64,000 nucleotides of DNA from Pseudomonas flexibilis. GTDB lineage: Bacteria; Pseudomonadota; Gammaproteobacteria; Pseudomonadales; Pseudomonadaceae. The notes under the pieces are model-generated. The model was given only the letters and a program-made list of their open reading frames with translations. It was not told the DNA's origin and did not search any database. The DNA is taken from the NCBI RefSeq assembly GCF_000802425.1, contig NZ_JRUD01000010.1, forward strand, positions 1 through 64,000, read 5' to 3'. Shown here piece by piece: positions 7,694-17,364 of this stretch (position 1 is the stretch's first letter; each line of letters begins with the position of its first letter). A program made the position numbers and the translations under genes.

Positions 7694-9850
7694 ATGTTCA
7701 TTCCGCTTTCCATCACCCGAAGAATCACCCTGCTTGCCGGCTGCTGCCTGCTGGCCGTGGTCACCTTGCTGATGGGCACCTCGCTCTATCAGATGCAGCG
7801 CAGCAGTGAAGGTGTCTGGGTTGGCAGCAATCAGATGCTCAACGCGTCGGCCCGCCAGGCCCTGTCCGCCCTGGGGGAATCCCAGGTGCTGAACGTCCAG
7901 CGCCTGTTCGCCGATGCTTACCGCCACGGCCAGGGCATCGCTCGCGAGCTCAGCCTGCTGCACGAATTGGGCGAGCAGGCAACCGGCCTTCCGCCCGAAC
8001 AGCTGCGCCTGACCCTGCTCGATCTCACGCGCGATGCACTGGTCGCCTTCCCTGACCTGCTTGGCCTTTACGTGGTGTTCGAACACGACACCCTGGACGG
8101 CCGGGACGGTGCGTTCCATGACCGACCCGATCTGGGCAGCAATGAAACAGGCCGAATCGCCTTCTACTGGAGCCAGGGCGAACCCGGCAAGCCGGTCCTG
8201 GAAGTCATGGGTGAGAAGGTGATGCGCGACGCCACCCCCGGCGAGGATGGCCAGCCCTACAACAGCTGGTACACCTGCCCGCGGGACCGCGCCGCCATCT
8301 GCCTGCTGAACCCCTACCTGGACAAAGCAAATGGAGTCGAGACCCTGATGACCTCCATCGCCTATCCGCTCTTGCGGGACGGCAAGGTCGTGGCGGTCAT
8401 GGGCCTCGATATCACCCTGGAGAAACTGCAGGTCCTGAGCCTGGCCGCCAGCCAGCAACTACCTGGCGGCCAGGGGCAGGTCAGCATCGTCAGCCCCAGC
8501 GGGCTGCTGGCGGCCCATAGCGCCGATGCCGGCGCGATCGGTCAGCCAATGGCCGGTGTGTTCGCCGAGCAGGCCGCCGAGCTGCTGCGCGTGGCCGGCG
8601 ACGCCAAGCCGCACCTGCGCCTGGTCAGCCGGAGCGAAGGCAACCACCTGCAACGGGTCCATCCGTTCCAGCCCATTCCCGACGCGCAGCCCTGGTCGGT
8701 GATCCAGGCACTGCCAGAAGCCTCGCTGCTGGCCCCGGCCCTGCTGCTGAAGGCGCGACTTGATGAACAGGGCACACGCTCCAGCCTGGTGTCCCTGCTG
8801 CTGGGTGTACTGGCGATGCTGGCGGGCAGCCTGCTGATCTGGCTGACGGCCCGCAGCGTGACCCGCCCGATTCTCACCGTGGCCGGCGCGCTGCAGAACA
8901 TTGCCAGCGGCAACGGCGACCTGACCCAACGCCTGAGCTACCGGCGCCGCGACGAGCTGGGGCAACTGGCCAGTGGCTTCGACCGCTTCCTGGACAAACT
9001 GCAGCCGGTCATCGCCGAGATCCAGCGCGCGGCGCAGGAAACCCGCGACACGGCCAGGCAGTCGGCAGGCATAGCCAGCCAGGCCAGTGCCGGGATGCAG
9101 CAGCAGTATCGCGAAATCGACCAGGTGGCTACCGCTGCCCAGGAAATGAGCGCGACGTCCCATGCGGTAGCGGACAACGCTGTCCAGGCGGCGCAGGCCG
9201 CACAGCGCGCTGAGCAGGCCACCCAGCAGGGACTGCTGGTCATCCGCGACACCACCCGAACCATCGACCAACTGACCCACGAGCTGGACGACGCCAGGAA
9301 TCAGATCGAAGGGCTAGCCAGCAGCAGCGGACGCATCGGTATGGTGCTCGAAGTGATTCGCAGCATCGCCGAACAGACCAATCTGCTGGCCCTGAACGCG
9401 GCCATCGAGGCGGCGCGTGCCGGCGACGCCGGGCGCGGATTCGCCGTGGTGGCCGATGAGGTACGCGGGCTGGCCAAACGAACGCAGGAGTCGGTGGGAG
9501 AGATCAGCGAGGTGATCGCCAGCCTTCAGGGCATCACCCAGGAAGTGGTCGGCTCGATGCGCCAGGGCCATGGCCAGGCCGCTGCGGGTGCCGATCAGGT
9601 ACAGCACGCCGTGCAGGCGCTGCAACACATCCGCGATGCCGTGGCGGTGATTAACGACATGAACCTGCAGATCGCCAGTGCCTCCGGGCAGCAGAGTTCG
9701 GTGGCCGAGGAGCTCAACCGCAACGTGACCGGCATCCGCAGCGTCACCGAATCGCTCGCCGCGCAGGCCGCAGAGTCCGCCCGGGTCAGCCAGACACTGG
9801 ACCGGCTGGCCAACCAACAGCAGCAGCTGACCGAGCAGTTCACCGTCTAA
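7694..9850 (+). CDS. Methyl-accepting chemotaxis protein with dCache-type ligand domain
   Basis: A 718-aa transmembrane chemoreceptor. A first membrane helix (about 10-31) precedes a large periplasmic double-Cache-like domain (about 35-360), a second helix (about 364-386), a HAMP domain (about 387-440) and the cytoplasmic signalling hairpin. The hairpin tip, [20 protein letters not shown] near residue 556, is the canonical CheA/CheW contact. There is no C-terminal CheR-tethering pentapeptide. The periplasmic domain contains [16 protein letters not shown], with two cysteines that may form a disulfide. The ligand is unknown. It is monocistronic with an AAGGAA ribosome site. Confidence 0.93.
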   Translation: MFIPLSITRRITLLAGCCLLAVVTLLMGTSLYQMQRSSEGVWVGSNQMLNASARQALSALGESQVLNVQRLFADAYRHGQGIARELSLLHELGEQATGLPPEQLRLTLLDLTRDALVAFPDLLGLYVVFEHDTLDGRDGAFHDRPDLGSNETGRIAFYWSQGEPGKPVLEVMGEKVMRDATPGEDGQPYNSWYTCPRDRAAICLLNPYLDKANGVETLMTSIAYPLLRDGKVVAVMGLDITLEKLQVLSLAASQQLPGGQGQVSIVSPSGLLAAHSADAGAIGQPMAGVFAEQAAELLRVAGDAKPHLRLVSRSEGNHLQRVHPFQPIPDAQPWSVIQALPEASLLAPALLLKARLDEQGTRSSLVSLLLGVLAMLAGSLLIWLTARSVTRPILTVAGALQNIASGNGDLTQRLSYRRRDELGQLASGFDRFLDKLQPVIAEIQRAAQETRDTARQSAGIASQASAGMQQQYREIDQVATAAQEMSATSHAVADNAVQAAQAAQRAEQATQQGLLVIRDTTRTIDQLTHELDDARNQIEGLASSSGRIGMVLEVIRSIAEQTNLLALNAAIEAARAGDAGRGFAVVADEVRGLAKRTQESVGEISEVIASLQGITQEVVGSMRQGHGQAAAGADQVQHAVQALQHIRDAVAVINDMNLQIASASGQQSSVAEELNRNVTGIRSVTESLAAQAAESARVSQTLDRLANQQQQLTEQFTV

Positions 9851-9970
9851 GCCCTGCGCCAAGATGTCGCAGGTCGGGCACGGGGTCAGGTGCTGGCTGG
9901 GCTACGGGGTGCGGCGCATAATGCCGCGCCCCGCCCCTCCTCCGTTTTACCCCCTGGATATCCCCCCTGA

Positions 9971-10891
9971 ATGATCGTTCGCCCGCGCCCCGGTGCGTTG
10001 CAGCTGTTCTTCATCCTGCGCGGTTCCATCCTGCCCAAGATTGCCGCCAAGATCCTCTTCATCAGCCTGCTGGCCTGCGTCACCGTCTGGTTCTACGAAC
10101 ATGGCGACCTGGAATCCCTGCGCTCCCTGAGCGCCCCGGCCTTCTCGCTGCTGGGCGTGGCCCTCTCGGTGTTCCTCGGCTTTCGCAACAGCACCTGCTA
10201 CGACCGCTGGTGGGAAGCCCGCAAGCTCTGGGGCGAGCTGGTCATCCAGAGCCGCGGCCTGGCCCGCGATACTCAGGCACTGCTCGGCGACGAGGCCCAC
10301 GCCGCCTTGCGTGAGCGCACCCTGCGCCGCTGCATTGCCTTTGCCCACGCCTTGGCGGCCTCGCTGCGCGGGCAGGACCCGCTCACGCCGATACGGCACT
10401 GGATCGACCCGCGGGAAGCAGAGCTGCTCAAGGCCCATCACCAGATTCCGGATGCGCTGCTGAACCGCATCGCCGATGACCTGGCTGACTGCCTGCGGCG
10501 CGGCGTGCTGAGCGATGTGCTGTACCAGACACTGGCACGCCGACTGGATGGCATGAGCTCGGCGCAGGCCAGCTGCGAACGCATCAAGAGCACGCCGACC
10601 CCGTTCGCCTATTCCCTGCTGTTGCACCGCACGGCCTGGTTGTTCTGCCTGCTGCTGCCGTTCGGCCTGGTCAGCTCGCTGGAGCTGATGACCCCGCTGG
10701 TGGTGGCGATCATTGCCTACACCTTCTTCGGCCTGGACGCGCTGGGCGACGAACTGGAAGACCCGTTCGGCTTCGCCGACAACGACTTGCCCCTCGATGC
10801 GCTGGTGCGGGTCATCGAGCGGGACGTGCTGGAGGTGCTGGGCGAGCCCGTGCCGGAGGCCCTGCAGCCGAAGGGTTACGTGCTGAACTGA
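9971..10891 (+). CDS. Bestrophin-like (YneE/UPF0187) chloride channel family protein
   Basis: A 306-aa membrane protein of the bacterial bestrophin family. The family signature is seen in FLGFRNSTCYDRWWEARKLWGELVIQSRGLAR, here with GFRN and the YDRWWEAR motif, and in the C-terminal DALGDELEDPFG motif, whose acidic cluster binds Ca2+ in eukaryotic bestrophins. Bacterial members form pentameric ion channels; selectivity in this protein is unknown. About four membrane helices are visible (around 20-40, 55-72, 220-240, 245-262). It converges on putP. Confidence 0.88.
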   Translation: MIVRPRPGALQLFFILRGSILPKIAAKILFISLLACVTVWFYEHGDLESLRSLSAPAFSLLGVALSVFLGFRNSTCYDRWWEARKLWGELVIQSRGLARDTQALLGDEAHAALRERTLRRCIAFAHALAASLRGQDPLTPIRHWIDPREAELLKAHHQIPDALLNRIADDLADCLRRGVLSDVLYQTLARRLDGMSSAQASCERIKSTPTPFAYSLLLHRTAWLFCLLLPFGLVSSLELMTPLVVAIIAYTFFGLDALGDELEDPFGFADNDLPLDALVRVIERDVLEVLGEPVPEALQPKGYVLN

Positions 10892-10901
10892 CGAGAGTCG
10901 C

Positions 10902-10961
10902 GGCTGGCGCTGCCTGGCTTGGGACGGCCGGGTTTACCCCGGCCAAGGGCCGGCGCCAGCC
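10902..10961. terminator. Probable bidirectional terminator between bestrophin gene and putP
   Basis: An outer 9-bp stem ggctggcgc (10902-10910) / gcgccagcc (10953-10961) encloses an inner 7-bp hairpin ggccggg (10926-10932) / cccggcc (10938-10944). It lies between two convergent genes. No T-run follows either arm, so the terminator role is inferred from position and folding. Confidence 0.45.
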
Positions 10962-10988
10962 AGCCCTGTCACGCCGCGCCAGCGCCGC

Positions 10989-12479
10989 TCAGATATGCGC
11001 GTCCTGGTATTCCTTCTCGGCGACTTCGAAGCGCCGCTGGATGTCCGCTGCCGGCTCCTTGCCCATCAAGCTGACCACCCAGATGGTCAGGCTGGCGAGG
11101 ATGAAGCCCGGAATGATTTCGTACAGTCCCAGGCCGATGAAGTTCTTCCACACCACCACGGTGACGGCACCCACGATCATGCCGGCCAGCGCACCATTAC
11201 GGGTCATGCGCTTCCACAGCACCGAGATCAGCACCACCGGACCAAAAGCAGCGCCGAAGCCAGCCCAGGCGTAGGCCACCAGGCCGAGCACCTTGCTGTC
11301 CGGGTTGGAAGCGATACCGATGGCGATGAGCGCAATCAGCAGCACCATGCCGCGGCCGACCCAGACCAGCTCGCGTTCCGAAGCATGCTTGCGCAGGAAG
11401 GACTTGTAGAAGTCCTGGGTCAGCGCACTGGAGGACACCAGCAACTGGGCGCTGAGGGTACTCATCACCGCCGCCAGCACGCCGGACAGGATCACCCCGG
11501 CCACCCAGGGGTTGAAGAGGATCTTCACCAGCTCCATGAACACCCGCTCGCCGTTCTCGGTTACCGGACCGGCCTGTTCGGGATGACCGGCGAAATAGGC
11601 GATGCCCAGGAAGCCGACCGCCACGGCGCCGGCCAGGCAGAGGATCATCCAGGTCATGCCGATGCGCCGAGCGCGGGGAATGGCCTTCACCGAGCTGGCG
11701 GCCATGAAGCGCACCAGGATGTGCGGCTGGCCGAAATACCCGAGCCCCCAGCCCATCAGCGAAATGATGGCAATGAAGGACAGGCCGCGGAACATGTCGA
11801 AGTTGGACGGGTCCTGGGCGGCGATGGTGTCCATGGCCGTGCCCAGGTCGCCGAGGGCGAGAATGACGAACAGCGGCGTGATCAGCAGCGCAAAGATCAT
11901 CAGCGACGCCTGCACGGTGTCGGTCCAGCTCACCGCCAGGAAGCCGCCGACGAACACATAGAGGATGGTGGCCGCGGCGCCGAGCCAGATGGCATAGTGG
12001 TAAGGCACGCCGAAGGTGGTTTCGAACAGCCGCGCACCGGCCACCACGCCGGAGGCGCAGTAGATGGTGAAGAACACCAGGATGACCAGCGCCGAGAAGA
12101 TGCGCAGCAGGCGGCTGGTGTCCTCGAAGCGGTGGGTGAAGTAGTCCGGCAGGGTCAGGGCGTTGTGGTTGTGCTCGGTGTGCACCCGCAGGCGCCCGGC
12201 AACGAACAGCCAGTTGAGCCAGGCACCGATGATCAGGCCGATGGCGATCCAGCTTTCCGACAGGCCGGCGACGAAGATGGCTCCCGGCAGGCCCATCAGC
12301 AGCCAGCCGCTCATGTCCGAGGCCCCGGCGGACAGGGCAGTGACGAAACTGCCCAGGCTGCGACCACCGAGGATGTAGTCGTTGAAGTTCTTCGTGGCGC
12401 GGTAGGCGATGAAGCCGATCAGCACCATCGCCAGGATGTACAGCACGAAGGTTATCCAGGTGGGGTTGTTCCAGGACAT
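10989..12479 (-). CDS. putP: Sodium/proline symporter PutP
   Basis: Inner-membrane Na+/proline symporter of the SSS family, 496 aa with about 13 transmembrane helices. Typical features are the N-terminal NPTWITFVLYILAMVLIGF start, LGGRSLGSFVTALSAGASDMSGWLLMG (sodium and proline site region) and the GWGLGYFGQPHILVRFMAA motif. The start at 12479 has AAAGGAAC upstream. In P. aeruginosa putP follows putA; here its neighbour is the zinc receptor gene and putA is not in the window. Confidence 0.95.
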   Translation of the reverse strand: MSWNNPTWITFVLYILAMVLIGFIAYRATKNFNDYILGGRSLGSFVTALSAGASDMSGWLLMGLPGAIFVAGLSESWIAIGLIIGAWLNWLFVAGRLRVHTEHNHNALTLPDYFTHRFEDTSRLLRIFSALVILVFFTIYCASGVVAGARLFETTFGVPYHYAIWLGAAATILYVFVGGFLAVSWTDTVQASLMIFALLITPLFVILALGDLGTAMDTIAAQDPSNFDMFRGLSFIAIISLMGWGLGYFGQPHILVRFMAASSVKAIPRARRIGMTWMILCLAGAVAVGFLGIAYFAGHPEQAGPVTENGERVFMELVKILFNPWVAGVILSGVLAAVMSTLSAQLLVSSSALTQDFYKSFLRKHASERELVWVGRGMVLLIALIAIGIASNPDSKVLGLVAYAWAGFGAAFGPVVLISVLWKRMTRNGALAGMIVGAVTVVVWKNFIGLGLYEIIPGFILASLTIWVVSLMGKEPAADIQRRFEVAEKEYQDAHI

Positions 12480-12631
12480 GGGCGTGTTCCTTTAGTTGTG
12501 CGGGCGAAAAGCTGCGAACCAGGGGCATCCGTTCGTCGGCTTTCCGAAAAAAGCCGCCATCCAAACAGAGAGTAGACCTCCCGGTAAAGCACTTCCGCCC
12601 GCCAACCGCCCTTTTACACCCCAGGTGCGGG

Positions 12632-14647
12632 TCAGAAGGTGAAACGCGTGCCCAGGGTCAGGTTGCGTCCCGGCAGCACCACTTCGTCCTTGATCAGCGA
12701 GCTGTGCTGACGCGCCTCCACATCCAACAGGTTGTCCGCCTTCAGGTAGACCAGCCAGTCACCCTCGCTGAGCGCGCCCTGCCAGGACAGCCCGGCGGCC
12801 AGCAGGTTGTAGCCGGCAGTTTCCGTTTCGAATTCAGCCAGGCGATCCTGCCGCTGCACGCGCTGGAAGGACAGGTCGCCGCTCACACCGTTACCCAGTT
12901 CCTGCTCCAGGCGCAGCCCCAGCCGGTCGGCCGGAATACGCGGCAGATCACCGCCGTCCTTGAGTCGGCCACGCACCCGATCGCCGAACAGGGTCAGGGC
13001 CGTGGCCTCGGTGAACTGGTGGCGAATCTCGCCTTCGAAGCCGGTCAACAGCGCATCCGCCTGGCGATATTCCACCTCACGGTAGCCGCCACCCGGATTG
13101 CGCCCCAGGTCGGCGGCATAGATGAAGTCAGCCACCTGGTTGTGGAACAGGCCGAGGCTGAAGGTGGTGGCTCCGGCGAACTTGCGCAGGGTGATTTCGG
13201 CGTTGCGCGCGGTTTCCTCTTCCAGCTGCGGGTTGCCTTTCTCGATGGTGCGGCTGGCGGCATGCGGGCCGTAGGCGTACAACTCCTCGGCACTGGGCAG
13301 GCGTTGCGAACGCGACAGCGAGACACCCAGCGAGTACTCGGGCGCGAAGGTCCATACCACGCCGGCGGACAGCGACACACCGCTGTGCTCGGTGTCCGGC
13401 GCGCCCGCGTCGGCGTCGATGTCCTGCCATTCATAGCGGCTGCCCAGTTCGTAGCGCCAGGCACCGGCGGTGTATTCCTCCAGGAGGAACAGCGCGTGGT
13501 TGCGAGTCAGGGTCTGCGGCATCGGATTCTCCGCGGTCCAGCGCTGGAAATCCCGGCGCGTGGTCTGCCCGCCGAGCACGCCGTGCCAGCCGAACAGCGG
13601 ACGATGAGTCAGCTCCACGCGTGCCTCGCTGGCCTGGTTGTCGAAGATCGCCGCGGCTTCGCCCGCTTCCATTTCCGCGTGCCGGTAGTCGCTGTGGCCG
13701 ACGCGCAGGCGCGCCAGCTCGAAGCCGGGCAGCGGATCGTTCAGCTCGCCGCGCAGGTCCCAGCGGTTCTGGCGGAGGGTGATATAGGGCACCGCTTCGT
13801 CTTCGTGCTCATGATCGTCATGGTCATGGCCATGACCGTGGTCGCCGCAGTGCCAGTGGTCGCCATGCGGGTCGCACTCAACATGCTCGTGGGCCAGCAG
13901 GCCATAGCGGTTTTCCTGACGGCTGTATGCCAGGCCCAGATAGCCACGTGCGCCAATGAAGCTGCCGCCCAGGCTGTAGCTCTCGGTGTCGTTGTAGGCG
14001 CCCAGCTGCTTGTCGCTGGAGTCGGGCAGCTCGTAATCATCCGCCTGGCGCTTGACGCCCTCGACGCGCAAGGCGACGTTGCCCTGGCCAACCGTCAGGC
14101 CGAACAGGCCGGCGCCCTCGTTGGCCACGCTGTTGGCGCGCAGCTCCACCTCCCCTTCATAACCGTTGGCCGGCACGTAGGTGGGGACCTTCTTGTCGAT
14201 CAGGTTGACCACCCCGCCAATCGCGCCGCCGCCGTAGAGCAGCGTTGCGGGTCCCCTGAGCACCTCGATGCGCTCGGTGAGAAGCGGTTCGACACTGACG
14301 GCGTGGTCCTGGCTGAGGGTCGAGGCATCCAGCACATCCACGCCATCGCTCATGACCATTACCCGCGCACCATCCAGGCCACGAATCTGCGGCCGCGAGG
14401 CGCCGGCGCCGAAGCCGCTGGCGCGCACGCCAGGCAGGCTGTCCAGGGTGTCGCCCAGGGTCGCCTCGCGGCGCAGCACCAGGGCATCGCCGTCGAGCAC
14501 GGCGGCCGGCGTGGTCATCTGCTGTGCCGGTGTGTCCAGCGCGCTGGCGCGGATCAGGCTGCTGTCGAGTTCGATCGTCGCGCTCCAGGCGGCGGGCGCC
14601 AGGGTCAGACCGATAGCCAGGGTCAAGGGATGAAGCCTGCTGTGCAT
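12632..14647 (-). CDS. ZnuD-like TonB-dependent zinc receptor
   Basis: Outer-membrane TonB-dependent receptor, 671 aa, with a signal peptide (about 1-22, ending AWSA), a plug domain (about 40-150: LPGVRASGFGAG, RPQIRGLDGARVMVMSDG, EVLRGPATLLYGGGAIGGVVNLID) and a C-terminal 22-strand barrel ending in Phe (GTRFTF). An extracellular loop at about residues 250-285 is extremely rich in His, Asp, Glu and Cys (for example HGHDHDDHEHEDE), as in ZnuD. A Zur-type operator 68 nt upstream supports zinc starvation control. It corresponds to the PA0781 position beside the AsrA protease gene. The annotated frame begins at 14647; the open frame continues far upstream only as antisense of the protease gene. 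Confidence 0.93.
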   Translation of the reverse strand: MHSRLHPLTLAIGLTLAPAAWSATIELDSSLIRASALDTPAQQMTTPAAVLDGDALVLRREATLGDTLDSLPGVRASGFGAGASRPQIRGLDGARVMVMSDGVDVLDASTLSQDHAVSVEPLLTERIEVLRGPATLLYGGGAIGGVVNLIDKKVPTYVPANGYEGEVELRANSVANEGAGLFGLTVGQGNVALRVEGVKRQADDYELPDSSDKQLGAYNDTESYSLGGSFIGARGYLGLAYSRQENRYGLLAHEHVECDPHGDHWHCGDHGHGHDHDDHEHEDEAVPYITLRQNRWDLRGELNDPLPGFELARLRVGHSDYRHAEMEAGEAAAIFDNQASEARVELTHRPLFGWHGVLGGQTTRRDFQRWTAENPMPQTLTRNHALFLLEEYTAGAWRYELGSRYEWQDIDADAGAPDTEHSGVSLSAGVVWTFAPEYSLGVSLSRSQRLPSAEELYAYGPHAASRTIEKGNPQLEEETARNAEITLRKFAGATTFSLGLFHNQVADFIYAADLGRNPGGGYREVEYRQADALLTGFEGEIRHQFTEATALTLFGDRVRGRLKDGGDLPRIPADRLGLRLEQELGNGVSGDLSFQRVQRQDRLAEFETETAGYNLLAAGLSWQGALSEGDWLVYLKADNLLDVEARQHSSLIKDEVVLPGRNLTLGTRFTF

Positions 14648-14714
14648 GTTGGTTTTCTCTCGCAGTACGTCGATTGCTCGACCCGCAGGTCGAGGAAGAG
14701 GCGCGGAATTAAAC

Positions 14715-14731
14715 ATGTTATATCGTAACAT
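14715..14731. promoter_or_regulatory. Zur-binding site (zinc uptake operator)
   Basis: The sequence ATGTTATATCGTAACAT is an inverted repeat ATGTTA-N5-TAACAT that closely matches the gammaproteobacterial Zur box (ATGTTATANTATAACAT). It lies 68 nt upstream of the zinc receptor start and 85 nt upstream of the divergent Lon-type protease start. Zur with zinc would repress the receptor promoter here. Confidence 0.8.
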
Positions 14732-14815
14732 TTGCAATCCCATCGAATCGTCCGCCGGCTTGAAATGCGTGCACCGATGCCCATCTAACGTGAAAGATTG
14801 CTGCTCAGGTGTGCC

Positions 14816-17188
14816 ATGAACGATCAGGACAACGCCCCGGAAAACGTCGAAACCGTCAGCGGCCAGCTGGCGCTGCCCGGCCAGAACCTGCCGGATACGC
14901 TGTACGTGATTCCCATCCACGGACGGCCATTCTTTCCGGCCCAGGTGCTGCCGGTGATCGTCAACGAAGACCCCTGGAGCGAGACGCTGCAACGGGTCGC
15001 CAACACCGAGCATCACTGTCTGGCGCTGTTCTTCGTGGAAGGCGACGGCAGCGAGTTCGACCTGAACGACTTGCCCGAGCACGGCACCGTGGTGCGCGTG
15101 CACCACGCCAGCCAGGAAGGCGGCAAGCTGCAGTTCGTCGCCCAGGGACTGACCCGCGTGCGCATCCGCGGCTGGCTGCGCCGGCGGCCGCCCTATCTGG
15201 TCGAGGTGGAATACCCGCAGAGCGCCAGCGACCCGCGCGACGAGGTCAAGGCCTACGGCATGGCGCTGATCAACGCCATCAAGGAACTGCTGCCGCTCAA
15301 TCCGCTGTACAGCGAGGAGCTGAAGAACTACCTGAACCGCTTCAGTCCCAACGATCCCTCGCCGCTCACCGACTTCGCCGCCGCGCTGACCACCGCCCCC
15401 GGCAAGGAGCTGCAGGAGGTGCTCGACTGCGTGCCGGTGCTCAAGCGCATGGAGAAGGTGCTGCCGCTGCTGCGCAAGGAGGTCGAGGTGGCGCGCCTGC
15501 AGAAGGAGCTGTCCGCCGAGGTGAACCGGCAGATCGGCGAGCGCCAGCGCGAATTCTTCCTCAAGGAACAGCTGAAGGTCATTCAGCGCGAGCTGGGCAT
15601 GACCAAGGACGACAAGAGCGCCGACGCCGACGAGTTCCGCGCGCGCCTGCAGGGCAAGACGGTGCCGCCGGCGGCACAGAAGCGCATCGACGAGGAACTG
15701 AACAAGCTGTCGATCCTGGAAACCGGCTCGCCGGAGTATGCGGTAACCCGCAACTACCTGGACTGGGCCACCAGCATGCCATGGGGCGTCTACGGCACCG
15801 ACAAGCTGGACCTCAAGCGCGCCAGCAAGGTGCTCGACAAGCACCATGCGGGCATGGACGACATCAAGCAGCGCATCATCGAATTCCTGGCCGTCGGCGC
15901 CTTCAAGGGCCAGATCGCCGGTTCCATCGTGCTGCTGGTCGGCCCGCCGGGGGTGGGCAAGACCAGCATCGGCAAGTCCATCGCCGAAACCCTCGGCCGG
16001 CCGTTCTACCGCTTCAGCGTCGGCGGCATGCGCGACGAGGCGGAGATCAAGGGCCATCGGCGCACCTACATCGGCGCCCTGCCCGGCAAGCTGGTGCAGG
16101 CGCTCAAGGAGGTCGAGGTGATGAACCCGGTGATCATGCTCGACGAGATCGACAAGCTGGGCGCCAGCCATCACGGCGACCCGGCCTCGGCGCTGCTGGA
16201 AACCCTCGATCCGGAGCAGAACGTCGAATTCCTCGATCACTACCTGGACCTGCGCCTGGACCTGTCCAAGGTGCTGTTCGTGTGCACGGCCAATACCCTG
16301 GATTCGATCCCCGGGCCGCTGCTGGACCGCATGGAGATCATCCGCCTGTCCGGCTACATCACCGAGGAAAAGCTCGCCATCGCCAAGCGCCACCTGTGGC
16401 CGCGCCTGCTGGAAAAAACCGGCGTGCCCAAGCATCGTCTGGCGATCAGCGATGCCGCGCTGCGCGCGGTGATCGAGGGTTATGCCCGCGAAGCCGGCGT
16501 GCGCCAGCTGGAGAAACAGCTGGGCAAGCTGGTGCGCAAGGCGGTGGTGCGCCTGCTGGAGGATCCCGAGCTGACCATCCGCATCAGCCCCAAGGATCTG
16601 GAGGAATCGCTCGGCACCCCGGTGTTCCGCCGCGAGCAGCGCCTGCAAGGCATCGGCATCATCACCGGGCTGGCCTGGACGAGCATGGGCGGCGCCACGC
16701 TGCCCATCGAGGCCACGCGCATCCATACCCTCAACCGCGGCTTCAAGCTCACCGGCAAGCTGGGCGAGGTGATGAAGGAGTCGGCGGAAATCGCCTACAG
16801 CTACATCAGCTCGCATTTGAAGCAGTACGGTGGCGACCCGACCTTCTTCGACCAGGCCTTCGTGCACCTGCACGTACCGGAGGGCGCGACGCCCAAGGAC
16901 GGCCCCAGCGCCGGCATCAGCATGGCCAGCGCGCTGCTGTCCCTGGCGCGCAATCAGGCGCCGAAGAAGGGCGTGGCGATGACCGGCGAACTGACCCTGA
17001 CCGGCCAGGTGCTGGCCATCGGCGGCGTGCGCGAGAAAGTCATCGCCGCGCGCCGGCAGAAGATCTTCGAACTCATCCTGCCGGAGGCCAACCGCGGCGA
17101 ATTCGAGGAATTGCCGGATTACCTGCGCGAGGGACTGACCGTGCACTTCGCCCGTCAGTACGCGGACGTCGCCCGGGTGCTGTTCTGA
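14816..17188 (+). CDS. asrA: Lon-family ATP-dependent protease (AsrA-like)
   Basis: A second Lon-type protease, about 790 aa, distinct from housekeeping Lon and matching the P. aeruginosa AsrA (PA0779) type linked to the heat-shock/aminoglycoside stress response. Domains in order are a LAN substrate domain (about 35-230), a coiled-coil linker, an AAA+ domain with Walker A GPPGVGKT at about 376 and Walker B VIMLDEIDK, and a Lon proteolytic domain. The catalytic dyad is Ser698 (KDGPSAGIS) and Lys741 (VREKVIAA). The ATG at 14816 is preferred over a TTG 18 nt upstream; the ribosome site is weak (AGG). It is divergent from the Zur-controlled receptor. Confidence 0.9.
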   Translation: MNDQDNAPENVETVSGQLALPGQNLPDTLYVIPIHGRPFFPAQVLPVIVNEDPWSETLQRVANTEHHCLALFFVEGDGSEFDLNDLPEHGTVVRVHHASQEGGKLQFVAQGLTRVRIRGWLRRRPPYLVEVEYPQSASDPRDEVKAYGMALINAIKELLPLNPLYSEELKNYLNRFSPNDPSPLTDFAAALTTAPGKELQEVLDCVPVLKRMEKVLPLLRKEVEVARLQKELSAEVNRQIGERQREFFLKEQLKVIQRELGMTKDDKSADADEFRARLQGKTVPPAAQKRIDEELNKLSILETGSPEYAVTRNYLDWATSMPWGVYGTDKLDLKRASKVLDKHHAGMDDIKQRIIEFLAVGAFKGQIAGSIVLLVGPPGVGKTSIGKSIAETLGRPFYRFSVGGMRDEAEIKGHRRTYIGALPGKLVQALKEVEVMNPVIMLDEIDKLGASHHGDPASALLETLDPEQNVEFLDHYLDLRLDLSKVLFVCTANTLDSIPGPLLDRMEIIRLSGYITEEKLAIAKRHLWPRLLEKTGVPKHRLAISDAALRAVIEGYAREAGVRQLEKQLGKLVRKAVVRLLEDPELTIRISPKDLEESLGTPVFRREQRLQGIGIITGLAWTSMGGATLPIEATRIHTLNRGFKLTGKLGEVMKESAEIAYSYISSHLKQYGGDPTFFDQAFVHLHVPEGATPKDGPSAGISMASALLSLARNQAPKKGVAMTGELTLTGQVLAIGGVREKVIAARRQKIFELILPEANRGEFEELPDYLREGLTVHFARQYADVARVLF

Positions 17189-17364
17189 GCAGCAGCACGC
17201 ACGGCACATGTCGAACGGTTAGCACTTTGGTGCACAGCAACTACTGTTGAGGTGTTCAGCCGTTTACCGGCTGTGCTGGCTCGCCTGGATGCGCGAGCCA
17301 GAAACCCCAACGGTTCCGCTCCGCAGTCAGGCATCACGGGCCCCGTACGTAAAAGGACTTACCG

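Noticed and set aside
12632-17209. Open frame of about 1,500 codons on the minus strand
   Set aside because: Only its last 671 codons (12632-14647) encode the zinc receptor. The rest is antisense to the Lon-type protease gene and is Gly/Ala/His/Leu-biased, as expected for a shadow frame in high-GC DNA.
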